From: Phycisphaerales bacterium
GTDB lineage: Bacteria; Planctomycetota; Phycisphaerae; Tepidisphaerales; Tepidisphaeraceae
Assembly: GCA_020847545.1 (NCBI GenBank)
Contig: JADLBV010000087.1
Location: forward strand, 1 to 32,525
Direction of reading: 5' to 3'
Length of the DNA: 32,525 nucleotides
The notes beneath the pieces are model-generated. The model was not told the origin of the DNA and did not search any database. It saw only the letters and a program-made list of their open reading frames with translations. The position numbers and the translations under genes are program-made. Numbering within the stretch: the first letter of the stretch is position 1; every line of letters begins with the position of its first letter. Positions 25,149-32,525 of the stretch are shown here, piece after piece.

Positions 25149-25523
25149 ATGCCCCACAAGCGCGACGCCGACCGGCGGCTTCTGCGATTCGCTCGTCAGA
25201 TGCGCAAAAACCCCACCGATGCCGAGAAGAAACTCTGGTCATTGCTACGCGGCGGGCAGTTGGAGTGATATCACTTTCGCCGGCAGGTTCCCGTGGCCGG
25301 ATATATCCTCGATTTCTGTTGTCTGACGGCTGGCCTTGGTGTGGAGGCCGATGGCGGGCAGCACTTTGATGATCATGGGCTTCGCTATGATCGTCAGCGT
25401 GAAGATGCGATCAAACGCAAAGGCATTCGTATTCTCCGGTTTTCGGATGTGGATATTTTGAAAGACCCGCAGACGGTTCAGGCGGCGATCTATCGGGAGT
25501 TGACGGGAGATGAGGCGTGGTAA
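25149..25523 (+). pseudogene. DUF559 (Vsr/restriction-endonuclease-like) gene with in-frame TGA
   Basis: 125 codons that read as a complete DUF559 protein apart from one stop. Before it: MPHKRDADRRLLRFARQMRK, NPTDAEKKLWSLLRGGQLE. The TGA is at 25266-25268 (codon 40), exactly where the family has Gly in 'l-GyxFrRQ'; a GGA-to-TGA change restores it. After it: YHFRRQVPVAGYILDFCC, GVEADGGQH, RKGIRILRFSDVDIL, all typical of the nuclease-like core. DUF559 proteins have a Vsr-like fold; their function is largely unknown. A partial product from GTG/ATG codons near 25293 would lack the N-terminal helix. No Shine-Dalgarno is visible before 25149. It is surrounded by repeats, consistent with a mobile or decaying locus. 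Confidence 0.7.
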
Positions 25524-25560
25524 TGGTCAGTCAAATCGCTGCCGTAAACCCCCACCCCAA

Positions 25561-25588
25561 CCCTCCCCCGCGAGTACGCGTGGGAGGG
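25561..25588. repeat. REP-like hairpin
   Basis: A 12-bp stem with one mismatch around the loop AGTA (CCCTCCCCCGCG ... CGCGTGGGAGGG). With the preceding AAACCCCCACC it matches the right internal arm of the MITE copies at 3122 and 24826, but without terminal inverted repeats. It lies just after the DUF559 remnant. Confidence 0.6.
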
Positions 25589-25626
25589 AGAATTTGTAGG
25601 CACATTGCGCAAAGGAGTATCCATTA

Positions 25627-25692
25627 ACCCTCCCCCGGACTTCGGCAAGCTCAGTCGAGTCATATTTCCGGGGGACGGCAGGGCGGGGGCTT
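25627..25692. repeat. Interrupted REP-like hairpin
   Basis: AACCCTCCCCCGG (25626-25638) can pair with CCGGGGG (25668-25674), and the loop itself contains GACT...AGTC pairing. It shares the CCCTCCCCCGG arm with the MITE and the hairpin at 25561 but carries extra loop sequence (TTCGGCAAGCTCAGTC). The region 25524-25703 holds only these repeats. Confidence 0.5.
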
Positions 25693-25703
25693 GTGGATAA
25701 GGC

Positions 25704-26066
25704 TCATCTAAGCGCCATCCAAACCAGAATCATCACCAGCAACACCAGGGCCGCTCCGCCGATGATCTGGATTTGCTTTGCCCGTTGTTTGGCATCGGCG
25801 GCGCCGACGGCGGCCATGCGGGATTTGGTCTTTTGATATTTTTCCCGGCGCTTGCGGATGCAACCGGGGCAGACGAGCTGGTTGCCGTGTGATTCGAGCT
25901 TGTCACTGGGGAAAAATCGGCCGCAATCCGGGCAGGCCGACTGGGCCGACTGGCGCAACTGCTTTTGCGCTTCCTCACACGGAAGGCAATAATAATTGCC
26001 ATCACTGTCTTTGACGCGCGGCTTGCCATCGACGTCGATGCCGCAAACAGAACAAATCTTGGACAT
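25704..26066 (-). CDS. Tail-anchored zinc-ribbon protein
   Basis: A 120-residue protein with four CxxC pairs: C5/C8, C27/C30, C45/C48 and C66/C69, enough for two zinc ribbons. A basic stretch (RKRREKYQKTKSR, about 71-83) and a C-terminal membrane helix (IQIIGGAALVLLVMILVWMAL, about 98-119) follow, so the ribbons should sit in the cytoplasm at the inner membrane. ATG 26066 has AGGAAG about 8 bases upstream. No catalytic motif. It is the next gene downstream of the ABC exporter, 121 bp away, possibly in the same transcript. Role unknown; adaptor or regulatory function is a guess. Confidence 0.78.
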   Translation of the reverse strand: MSKICSVCGIDVDGKPRVKDSDGNYYCLPCEEAQKQLRQSAQSACPDCGRFFPSDKLESHGNQLVCPGCIRKRREKYQKTKSRMAAVGAADAKQRAKQIQIIGGAALVLLVMILVWMALR

Positions 26067-26093
26067 GATCTATACTTCCTGACAACAGAATTG

Positions 26094-26115
26094 CAGGTTC
26101 GAGCCTCGAAACCTG
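26094..26115 (-). other. Short inverted repeat between exporter and zinc-ribbon gene
   Basis: CAGGTTCGAG and CTCGAAACCTG form an 8-10 bp stem with one bulge. It lies after the exporter stop on the minus strand. No T-tract follows, so termination or mRNA-processing roles are only possible. Confidence 0.3.
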
Positions 26116-26187
26116 AGATAGATTCTTAATGATTTAACCTTGTCGGCGATAAAAATTCAAGTGTTCTTACCCGCGAAAACAGGGCAA

Positions 26188-28338
26188 TCAGGCCGGCGTG
26201 GTCAGGAGTTGGCGTTCGTACAGTTGTTGATAGGTTGGACAATTTTGCAGCAATTGTTCGTGCGGCCCTTGGCCGACGATCCGGCCGCGTTCCAACACGA
26301 TGATGGTGTCGGCCGACAGGATTGTGCTGAATCGATGGGCGATGATGAAGGTGGTGCGCTGGTGCATCAGGCTTTCGATTGCCTGTTGGATCAGGTGTTC
26401 GCTCTCGGCGTCCACCTGGCTGGTCGCCTCATCGAGCACCAGGATCGGATTGGCCTGATAGATCGCGCGGGCGATGCAGAGGCGCTGCTTTTGGCCGCCG
26501 GAGAGTTGGGCGCCGTTTTCGCCCACCAGCGTGTCATAACCTTTGTTTTTTTGCAAAATAAATTCATGCGCGAAGGCGCGGCCTGCGGCGTCGATCACGC
26601 GCTGGCGGTCGGGTCGATAATCCCCATAGGCGATGTTTTGTTCGATGGTCCCTGGGAAGAGGACAGAATCCTGCGTGACGATGCTGATCTGGCTGCGAAG
26701 GGAGCGCAGCGTCGCGTGTCGAATGTCCACGCCGTCGATCAGCACACTCCCCTGCTGTGGATCATAAAATCGGGGGAGCAGCGCCAACATGGTTGTTTTG
26801 CCGCTGCCATTGCGGCCGACCACCGCCACCGATTGGCCTTTGGGGACGGTCAAACTGACATCGATCAACGCCGGCCCGGAAGCATTGGGATAAGAAAAAG
26901 TGACGTTGTCGAACCGCACTTCGCGCTGGATGGGGGGGAGTTTGATCCGCGCGGATTCGTGTTGTGGCGAGGGCGGGGCTGATTTGCCATCCATCCGTAC
27001 ATCTCGACGGCGTTCGATCGGCACCGCCATTGTTTCAAAAATTCGCGTGGCGGCGGCGTTGGAACGTTGCAGGATGTTGTTGACCTTGGTCATTCGACGC
27101 AGCGAGTCTCCCATGCTCGCCAGGCAGGCCATCACCATCAGAAAATCATCCGGCTCCAGCGACCGCGCCTTGAGCACCAGATAGGCCGCGTACATCACGA
27201 TGCCGCCCACCAAAAGCAGTGTCAACGATTCGATGATCGGCCCGCTCATGGCGTCGATCTTGCTCATGCGAAGCTGCTGACGCACCCGATGAGCCATGAT
27301 CGCGCGATAACGGCGGCGCTCATAACTTTCGGCGGTTGAAGCCTTTACAACGCGAAGGCCCAGGAGCGTGCCTTCCAAGTGGCCAAGCATGTCCGAGGAG
27401 CTTTGGAGCATTTTTTTGCTGGCCCGGCGCATTTTCTTGCCGAATTTTCGGATCAGAACGTAGATCGCCGGGGCGAACAGCACGACGAAGAGCGTCAATT
27501 TCCAACTGAGCAGCATCGCCAGGCCGAACGCCATCACCGCGTTGATCGGTTGTTGGATGCTGTTGCCGAGGACTTGTTTGAACCCTTCCTGCAGGCCGTT
27601 GGCATCCTGTGTCAGTCGGCTGGTGGCGTCGCTGGTGCCGCGCAGGCCGAAAAATTCCAGCGGAATGTAAAGGACATGGTCGTAGAGGTGTCGTCGCAGG
27701 TCGTCGGTGGCCAGAATCGCGGCTTTTTCGGATAAATATTCCTGAAAAAACCGCACGAAATTGCCAAGCAGCGCCAATCCCGCCAACACGCCAAAGACCG
27801 CGCCGATCGCCAGCACCTTGTCTCGCGGTAGAAAGCTGGATGCCTGACGAACCGTGTGCCAATACCAGGGCAATGGTCGAAGCTGCAATGTCTGCGTGAG
27901 CTGCTCACCCTCGTGGCGGATGATCACTGTCGCCTGTTGCGCATTTGGGTCGGCCAGCGCGCCAACCACCGCGCCGGCATCTTCGTCGGTCGGTTTGGCG
28001 GAGGAGATGGTTAATTCATCGTTTCGCTGCAAGTGGTTGTCAGCGGCCAACTTGGCGTCTTTGATCTTGATGATCTGCACCGCGTGGCCATTTTCTGCCA
28101 ATGCCACGCCCAGTCGTGATTCGGCCACCTGTCGGTCAACCCAAGTCTGCACCCGTTCGCCATAAATCAGGACGCGCAGGATCGGCAACATGGCGCTGAG
28201 GCCGCTGGTGAAAAAAATTCCGGCGGCCAAAGCACAAAAAATCGATATGATGACGATCCGACGATGCGGCCAGAGGTATCGGCACGCCCGCCAGAAATCG
28301 GCGCTGCTTTTGTGATTGGACGAAGGCGTTTGGCTCAT
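26188..28338 (-). CDS. MsbA-type ABC exporter (fused TMD-NBD) with PDZ-like periplasmic insertion
   Basis: A 716-residue half-transporter; as a homodimer it should flip lipid-linked or amphipathic substrates. TM1 is at about 28-50 and TM2 at 174-196; usual MsbA homologues have a short loop between them, here about 115 residues. Residues 75-155 read like a PDZ domain: RLGVALAENGHAVQIIKIK, AADNHLQRNDELTISSAKP, ALADPNAQQATVIIRHEGEQ, LTQTLQLR. The remaining helices lie at about 265-295 and 365-410. The nucleotide-binding domain is complete: Walker A GRNGSGKT (508-515), Q556, signature LSGGQ (612-616), Walker B ILVLDE with E637, and H668. ATG 28338 has only a weak ribosome site. Divergent from the DegT gene at 28486 across 147 bp containing a small GGCGG/CCGCC hairpin (28415-28433). 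Confidence 0.93.
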   Translation of the reverse strand: MSQTPSSNHKSSADFWRACRYLWPHRRIVIISIFCALAAGIFFTSGLSAMLPILRVLIYGERVQTWVDRQVAESRLGVALAENGHAVQIIKIKDAKLAADNHLQRNDELTISSAKPTDEDAGAVVGALADPNAQQATVIIRHEGEQLTQTLQLRPLPWYWHTVRQASSFLPRDKVLAIGAVFGVLAGLALLGNFVRFFQEYLSEKAAILATDDLRRHLYDHVLYIPLEFFGLRGTSDATSRLTQDANGLQEGFKQVLGNSIQQPINAVMAFGLAMLLSWKLTLFVVLFAPAIYVLIRKFGKKMRRASKKMLQSSSDMLGHLEGTLLGLRVVKASTAESYERRRYRAIMAHRVRQQLRMSKIDAMSGPIIESLTLLLVGGIVMYAAYLVLKARSLEPDDFLMVMACLASMGDSLRRMTKVNNILQRSNAAATRIFETMAVPIERRRDVRMDGKSAPPSPQHESARIKLPPIQREVRFDNVTFSYPNASGPALIDVSLTVPKGQSVAVVGRNGSGKTTMLALLPRFYDPQQGSVLIDGVDIRHATLRSLRSQISIVTQDSVLFPGTIEQNIAYGDYRPDRQRVIDAAGRAFAHEFILQKNKGYDTLVGENGAQLSGGQKQRLCIARAIYQANPILVLDEATSQVDAESEHLIQQAIESLMHQRTTFIIAHRFSTILSADTIIVLERGRIVGQGPHEQLLQNCPTYQQLYERQLLTTPA

Positions 28339-28485
28339 GCAAAATGGCTTCCGGGTCGAAACTCTGCCTTATCGGGCAAGCTAAAGACCCGACATTGTAA
28401 TCTTCTTTAATCCCGGCGGACAGCACAACCGCCTGTGAGAACTTTAATTTCGATCATAAGACTTTGTAAACAATCAGGTTAACAC

Positions 28486-29631
28486 ATGGCTACTTCCATT
28501 CCCCTGTCAATGCCCGACATCTCTCCACGCGAAATTGAGGCGGTGGTGGATGCGTTGCAATCCAATACATTGTCGATCGGCCCGCGGATCGAGCAGTTTG
28601 AGCAGCAGTGCGCACAGGTGGCGGGAAGACGGTATGCCGTTGGGGTCAGTTCGGGGACGGCCGGCCTGCATTGTGCGCTGATGGCGGCCGGGATTGGTGA
28701 GGGGGATGAGGTGATCACAACCCCGTTCTCATTTGTGGCCAGCGCCAATTGCATTTTGTTTGTCGGGGCAAAGCCAGTCTTTGTGGACATTGATCCACGC
28801 AACTTGAACATCGATCTTGGGAAAATCGAGGGGGCCATCACCCCAAAAACCCGTGCCATTGTCGCGGTGGAGACCTTTGGCCATCCCGGTGGCATGGTGG
28901 AGTTGGAACAACTGGCACATCAACAGAGGTTGACGTTGATCGAGGACTGTTGCGAAGGGTTTGGCGGGCGGATTGATCGTCGTCCCATCGGGTCGTTTGG
29001 GCTGGCGGGGGTTTTTGGATTTCATCCCAACAAACAGATCACAACGGGCGAAGGGGGGATGATCGTCACGGATGATGAGGCGTTTGCCGACTCATGCAGG
29101 GCATTGCGTAACCAGGGGCGCGAAGGAACGGCGTGGCTGTCTCATCAGCGGCTGGGATACAACTATCGGCTTGGCGAGTTGAACGCCGCGCTGGGGTCGG
29201 CGCAGGTGAGCCGGCTGGATGAAATTCTCGAAAATCGCCGCCGAGTCGCCAACACCTACATGCGGCGGCTGATGGCCAACCGGTATCTGATCCTGCCGAC
29301 GCTGGATGAGCATGAGCTGGTGTCGTGGTTTGTATTTGTGGTGCGGCTCAACGACCTGTTCGCCGCGGCCGACCGCGACCGGATCATGGATGGCTTGCGG
29401 GATGAAGGGATCGGATGCAACAACTATTTTCCACCCATCCATCTACAGCCGTATATGATTGAACGATTTGGATACGCCGAGGGGATGTTGCCGGTCACGG
29501 AATATGTCTCGGCAAGAACGATCGCGCTGCCGTTTTTCTCGCAGATGACCGAACACCAGATCGCCAGGGTCTGTGACACACTCGAAAAACTATTGGAAAA
29601 AACCCTGATCAAACCCACTTCACGGTTTTGA
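28486..29631 (+). CDS. DegT/DnrJ/EryC1/StrS-family aminotransferase (perosamine-synthase-like)
   Basis: A 381-residue PLP aminotransferase. It starts MATSIPLSMPDISPREIEAV like enzymes that aminate 4-keto-6-deoxy nucleotide sugars (PglE, RfbE, PseC type). GVSSGTAGLH is at 53-62 and the Schiff-base Lys183 in HPNKQITTGEGG. The PLP-ring motif is IEDCCEGFG (152-160): D154 is kept, but the usual Gln of EDxAQ is Glu157, a change worth noting though some family members vary here. The C-terminal NYFPPIHLQPYM block, with its substrate-binding His, is intact. The product is an amino-sugar precursor for a surface glycan. It has weak AGG upstream of the ATG and is followed by a palindrome separating it from ino1. 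Confidence 0.92.
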   Translation: MATSIPLSMPDISPREIEAVVDALQSNTLSIGPRIEQFEQQCAQVAGRRYAVGVSSGTAGLHCALMAAGIGEGDEVITTPFSFVASANCILFVGAKPVFVDIDPRNLNIDLGKIEGAITPKTRAIVAVETFGHPGGMVELEQLAHQQRLTLIEDCCEGFGGRIDRRPIGSFGLAGVFGFHPNKQITTGEGGMIVTDDEAFADSCRALRNQGREGTAWLSHQRLGYNYRLGELNAALGSAQVSRLDEILENRRRVANTYMRRLMANRYLILPTLDEHELVSWFVFVVRLNDLFAAADRDRIMDGLRDEGIGCNNYFPPIHLQPYMIERFGYAEGMLPVTEYVSARTIALPFFSQMTEHQIARVCDTLEKLLEKTLIKPTSRF

Positions 29632-29640
29632 GCGATTCCA

Positions 29641-29680
29641 TCTCCCTGTAGTGGGCCTGAACAGACCCATTGCAGGGAGA
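29641..29680. terminator. Palindrome between convergent genes, probable bidirectional terminator
   Basis: TCTCCCTG (29641-29648) pairs with CAGGGAGA (29673-29680), with an inner TGGG/CCCA pairing (29652-29655 with 29666-29669). It starts 9 bp after the DegT stop and ends 5 bp before the ino1 stop. No T-tract. A similar TCCCTGTA...TACAGGGA arrangement occurs at 8106-8150 near the HlyD-type gene. Confidence 0.5.
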
Positions 29681-29685
29681 GGGAA

Positions 29686-30774
29686 TCAGCTCATCTCTCT
29701 GCCCTGAATAAACGCCTCGGTGCGCAGTTGGGCTTCGTGATCAGTGAACTGTTTTGGCGGCGACTTCATGAAATAGCTCGATGGACCGATCAGGGCGCCG
29801 CCGATGCCGCGATCCAGCGCCAGTTTGGCGCAGCGAACGGCGTCGATCACCACGCCGGCGCTGTTGGGAGAATCCCACACTTCCAGTTTGACCTCGCACA
29901 TCAGCGGCGCGCCGCCGAAGGCGGTCCCTTCCATGCGGATGTGACAAATCTTGCGGTCTTCCAGCCACGGCACATAGTCGCTGGGGCCGATGTGGATATT
30001 CGCATCGGACAATTCATGGTCCAACTGGCTGGTGACGGCCTTGGTCTTGGATGTTTTCTTTGATTCCAGCCGTTGACGTTCCAGCATGTTCATGAAATCG
30101 GTGTTGCCGCCGACGTTGAGCTGGTAGGTCCGTTCCAGCCGCACGCCGCGACGTCGAAACAGGTCCGCCAGCACGCGATGAACAATCGTCGCCCCTACCT
30201 GTGATTTAATATCATCCCCGATGATCGGCAGTTTTTTCTCTTCAAACCGTTGTGCCCATTGGGGCCTGGAGGCGAGAAAAACCGGAATGCAGTTGACCAT
30301 CGCACAACCGGCCTCCAGCGCCTGCTGGGCATACCATTCGGCCGCGTTTTGTGACCCCACCGGAAGATAGCAGACCATCACATCCGTACCGGTCTCTTTG
30401 AGTATCTTCGCCACATCGACCGCCGGCAGGGGGGATTCGGTGATGATCTGTCGTGGATATTGCCCCAGCCCATCGAGTGTTGGGCCGCGTTGTACCGGCG
30501 CGTTCAGATGCGGGACATCGCAAAACCGCAGGGTGTTGTTCGGCGGTGCGGCAATCGCCTCGGAGAGGTCTTTGCCGACTTTGGCGTCACTGATATCAAA
30601 CGCGGCCGAAAATTCGATGTCGCCGATGAAATATCCCCCAAGATCAACGTGCATCAACCCCACAACCGGCCGTTGCGGGTCGCGCATCGGGCGATAAAAC
30701 GACACACCCTGCACAAGCGAAGAGGCGCAATTCCCCACACCGACGATGGCAACACGGACTGTTTTCCCGGACAT
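29686..30774 (-). CDS. ino1: myo-Inositol-1-phosphate synthase (actinobacterial type)
   Basis: A 362-residue NAD-dependent enzyme that cyclises glucose 6-phosphate to inositol 1-phosphate, the first step to inositol lipids and related compounds. The NAD-binding start is [19 protein letters not shown] (6-24); other hallmarks are [37 protein letters not shown] and [15 protein letters not shown]. The short form with this N-terminus is the mycobacterial/archaeal type. ATG 30774 is 12 bp after the stop of the upstream gene at 30787, so they form a two-gene operon; no Shine-Dalgarno is visible (TTCCCTTCCCAT precedes the ATG). It ends beside the palindrome at 29641-29680. The cofactor site looks intact. 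Confidence 0.93.
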   Translation of the reverse strand: MSGKTVRVAIVGVGNCASSLVQGVSFYRPMRDPQRPVVGLMHVDLGGYFIGDIEFSAAFDISDAKVGKDLSEAIAAPPNNTLRFCDVPHLNAPVQRGPTLDGLGQYPRQIITESPLPAVDVAKILKETGTDVMVCYLPVGSQNAAEWYAQQALEAGCAMVNCIPVFLASRPQWAQRFEEKKLPIIGDDIKSQVGATIVHRVLADLFRRRGVRLERTYQLNVGGNTDFMNMLERQRLESKKTSKTKAVTSQLDHELSDANIHIGPSDYVPWLEDRKICHIRMEGTAFGGAPLMCEVKLEVWDSPNSAGVVIDAVRCAKLALDRGIGGALIGPSSYFMKSPPKQFTDHEAQLRTEAFIQGREMS

Positions 30775-30786
30775 ATGGGAAGGGAA

Positions 30787-31479
30787 TTAACCCTGTAGCG
30801 TGAAGGTGTCAACCTGAATGTAACCATCGGGGAGTTTTGAGGACCAGACGGGGTAATCCCGGCCGGCGCGCAGCGAATGGGGATCGCCCGCGAGCGGACC
30901 CAGCGGAACGACGTTTAAGGGAAATAGCACGAGATACATATTGATGTTTACATCAGCCAGCGTGGTGGCGAGGTTGCCGGGGCGGTAATAGTCCTGTCGG
31001 CCGGCGCGGGAGCCTAAGGGGGTCCATAAGTCGCGCTCGCCGGAGAGCTGGATGGAAGGTTCCGACCAGTCGGGGGTGACTGGAATGGGTCGGCCGGTGA
31101 GCATCCATCCCGAAGTGACACCTTCATGGTGGCCTTGGATCAACAGAAGTAACTGGGCGCCGCGAAATTCCAGTTCGCCGCGCAGTCGGAGGGAGAGCGT
31201 TGCGTTGGTGAAATTGGTGGGACAATTTTGCTCGATGAAGAGGTTGCGGCCCCCATATTCGCGAATGGCTTCGGTCAGCGGCCCGCGGGTGTAGAGGCCC
31301 ATGAGCAGGTGAAGATAACCCGCGCCGGGCGGTGCGTGGTTGTAGTCGATCCACCAGGGTGCATAAGAGGAGATGATCCCATCGCGGACGGGAAGGGGTT
31401 TGACGCCTTGAAAGTTGTCGATCATGCCGTACCAGCCGCTTGGACCATTGTCGAAAGTTTCCTGATAGAAGATGTTCAT
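30787..31479 (-). CDS. Carbohydrate-binding-like beta-sandwich protein, function unknown
   Basis: A 230-residue protein without signal peptide. The opening FYQETFDNGPSGWYG and the closing PDGYIQVDTFTLQG are the kind of edges seen in galactose-binding/CBM-like jelly-roll domains. The middle is rich in Gly, Pro, Trp and Tyr (SYAPWWIDYNHAPPGAGYLH; LSLRLRGELEFRGAQLLLLI). I do not recognise a specific family, and no catalytic motif is evident. ATG 31479 has AAGG about 8 bases upstream. It is the first gene of the operon with ino1 and is divergent from the GntR/LacI-type regulator, which suggests sugar-responsive control. The absence of an export signal is odd for a carbohydrate-binding domain. Confidence 0.7.
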   Translation of the reverse strand: MNIFYQETFDNGPSGWYGMIDNFQGVKPLPVRDGIISSYAPWWIDYNHAPPGAGYLHLLMGLYTRGPLTEAIREYGGRNLFIEQNCPTNFTNATLSLRLRGELEFRGAQLLLLIQGHHEGVTSGWMLTGRPIPVTPDWSEPSIQLSGERDLWTPLGSRAGRQDYYRPGNLATTLADVNINMYLVLFPLNVVPLGPLAGDPHSLRAGRDYPVWSSKLPDGYIQVDTFTLQG

Positions 31480-31563
31480 AGGGCTAACCTTATTAAAACT
31501 GGATATAAGCTTATATAAAAAACATAAAAGATAAAAATATTTTGTAAAAAAAAGAAATTTTTG

Positions 31564-31591
31564 TTGACTAAATCATAATAGATAGCATACT
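31564..31591 (+). promoter_or_regulatory. Candidate promoter of the regulator in AT-rich divergent region
   Basis: TTGACT (31564-31569), a 16-bp spacer and CATACT (31586-31591) precede the regulator ATG at 31601 by 9 bp, so the transcript would start at or a few bases before the ATG: a leaderless mRNA, consistent with the lack of a ribosome site. The whole region 31480-31600 is very AT-rich compared with its surroundings and also must hold the divergent promoter and the operator. Confidence 0.45.
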
Positions 31592-31600
31592 AAAAAACGA

Positions 31601-32525
31601 ATGCTGCAAGTCTTATCCAAATCCGAGCATCTGGGAGAGAAGTTAAAGCAGGAGTTGTCCACAGGCCGGTTGGGGCTTGGGGAGCGGTTTTATTCGATTC
31701 CACAGGTGAGCGAGCGGTATGCGGTGTCGCCGGCGACGGCATATAAGGTGGTGTCGGGGTTGGTGAAGGATGGATATCTGCGGTCGCACCGGGGGAAGGG
31801 TTATTTTGTTGAGAAAAAACCGACCGGCCGGAAGCCGTCTTCGCCTGCGGCAGAGACGGGGTTGCGGACGCTGCTTTTGGTGAATGATTTTGGGGAATCG
31901 TCGCCGCCGGCCAAGGTGTTGGCGGGGATTCAGGATGCGTGTCGGGAGTCTCGGTATCGGTTTGAGATTATCTCGCTGAGCGATGGCAATTTTCTGGAGA
32001 TAGCGGCACGGGAGGATGTGGCGGGGTTGATCCTGGGGATCGACCGGGAGTCGACGCCGATCGCCAAAGTCACCAAGCCGAAAATCTGCATCGGCCACTG
32101 GGCCGACCCGGATGATGGGGTGATTTCGTTCATCGCCGATGCCGAGCGGGCGGCGACCGAGACGGTGCGGCATTTGTGCGGGCTGGGACATCAGCGGATC
32201 GCCTTTGTGCTGGGGGAGGCGTCGGCGCGGGTGACGACGCCGTTTTGTGCCCAAGTGGTGGCGGGTTTGCGGCGGGGGTTTCAGACCTATGGGCTGGAGT
32301 GGGATGAGGGGCTGCTGTACATGGACCTGCATCGGCCCGAATCGCAACTGATCGAGGAGTTTATTTCGACGTTTCGCGACAGGCAAATCACGGCGGCTTT
32401 TGTGCCGACGTGGTCGTCGGTGTTGCAACTGGTTCGACGGCTGCGACGGGAGGGGTTGTCGGTGCCGGATGATCTGTCGGTGGTGACCTATGGTGAAGAT
32501 CCACTGACGCCGCATATCCAGCCGG
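31601..32525 (+). CDS. GntR-type winged-helix / LacI-type sugar-binding transcriptional regulator (3' end outside window)
   Basis: Open from ATG 31601 to the window edge (308 codons). Residues 1-72 are a GntR-like winged helix: LGEKLKQELSTGRLGLGERF, recognition part IPQVSERYAVSPATAYKVVS (33-52), wing DGYLRSHRGKGYFVEKK. After a Pro/Ser linker (about 75-87) comes a LacI/periplasmic-binding-protein type effector domain: TLLLVNDFGES, VLAGIQDACRE, VAGLILGIDRE, CGLGHQRIAFVLGEA and VPDDLSVVTYGEDPLTPH. This AraR-like combination usually means a repressor relieved by a sugar. It is divergent from the CBM-like/ino1 operon and is its most likely regulator. The stop lies beyond the window. Confidence 0.88.
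   Translation, partial: MLQVLSKSEHLGEKLKQELSTGRLGLGERFYSIPQVSERYAVSPATAYKVVSGLVKDGYLRSHRGKGYFVEKKPTGRKPSSPAAETGLRTLLLVNDFGESSPPAKVLAGIQDACRESRYRFEIISLSDGNFLEIAAREDVAGLILGIDRESTPIAKVTKPKICIGHWADPDDGVISFIADAERAATETVRHLCGLGHQRIAFVLGEASARVTTPFCAQVVAGLRRGFQTYGLEWDEGLLYMDLHRPESQLIEEFISTFRDRQITAAFVPTWSSVLQLVRRLRREGLSVPDDLSVVTYGEDPLTPHIQP

Noticed and set aside
25040-25369. A 109-codon plus-strand frame after the second MITE
   Set aside because: Overlaps the DUF559 gene in another frame; arginine/alanine-rich with no family features.
26090-26120. Possible tRNA T-arm (GGTTCGAG...)
   Set aside because: No acceptor stem, D-arm or anticodon arm can be found around it; only a short hairpin.

Overview
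The window looks like chromosomal DNA of a GC-rich bacterium, most likely a member of the Planctomycetota close to Phycisphaerae. I infer this from the mix of genes: a bacterial microcompartment (BMC) shell protein next to an aldolase, a double-VWA protein with a glutamine-amidotransferase-like domain, a giant FHA/coiled-coil membrane protein, a mycobacterial-type inositol-phosphate synthase, several DegT/DnrJ sugar aminotransferases and weak or absent Shine-Dalgarno sites at many starts. No rRNA, tRNA, CRISPR array or phage was found.

Layout. 1-3.1 kb: the 3' part of a DegT aminotransferase (+), then an orphan soluble histidine kinase and a second DegT aminotransferase (-). 3.11-3.32 kb: a MITE-like element with terminal inverted repeats and a 10-bp target duplication. 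3.4-5.0 kb: a two-gene operon (+) of a DapA/NAL-family aldolase with a C-terminal amphipathic tail and a two-domain BMC shell protein. This pair is the best candidate here for an undescribed system. 5.1-7.5 kb: small genes, comprising a coiled-coil protein, a short exported protein broken by a frameshift, and a DUF883 / YqjE-like / small-protein membrane operon. 7.5-8.1 kb: a one-TM conserved protein followed by a strong terminator.

8.1-24.8 kb is one long minus-strand run. In transcription order it holds a double-VWA membrane protein, purH, the FHA/coiled-coil giant, a Gfo/Idh/MocA oxidoreductase, a PP-loop ATPase-like protein overlapping a polysaccharide pyruvyl transferase, a TolC-like lipoprotein and an HlyD-type adaptor. 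The last four suggest making or exporting a modified surface glycan, with the adaptor/TolC pair lacking an adjacent pump.

24.8-25.7 kb is a repeat-rich patch: the second MITE copy, a DUF559 nuclease-like gene interrupted by an in-frame TGA, and REP-like hairpins. 25.7-29.7 kb: a tail-anchored zinc-ribbon protein, an MsbA-type ABC exporter with a PDZ-like insertion between its first two membrane helices, and a third DegT aminotransferase (+). 29.7-32.5 kb: inositol-1-phosphate synthase and a carbohydrate-binding-like protein (-), divergent from a GntR/LacI-type regulator (+) that runs off the window. The regulator and the pair share a very AT-rich intergenic region.
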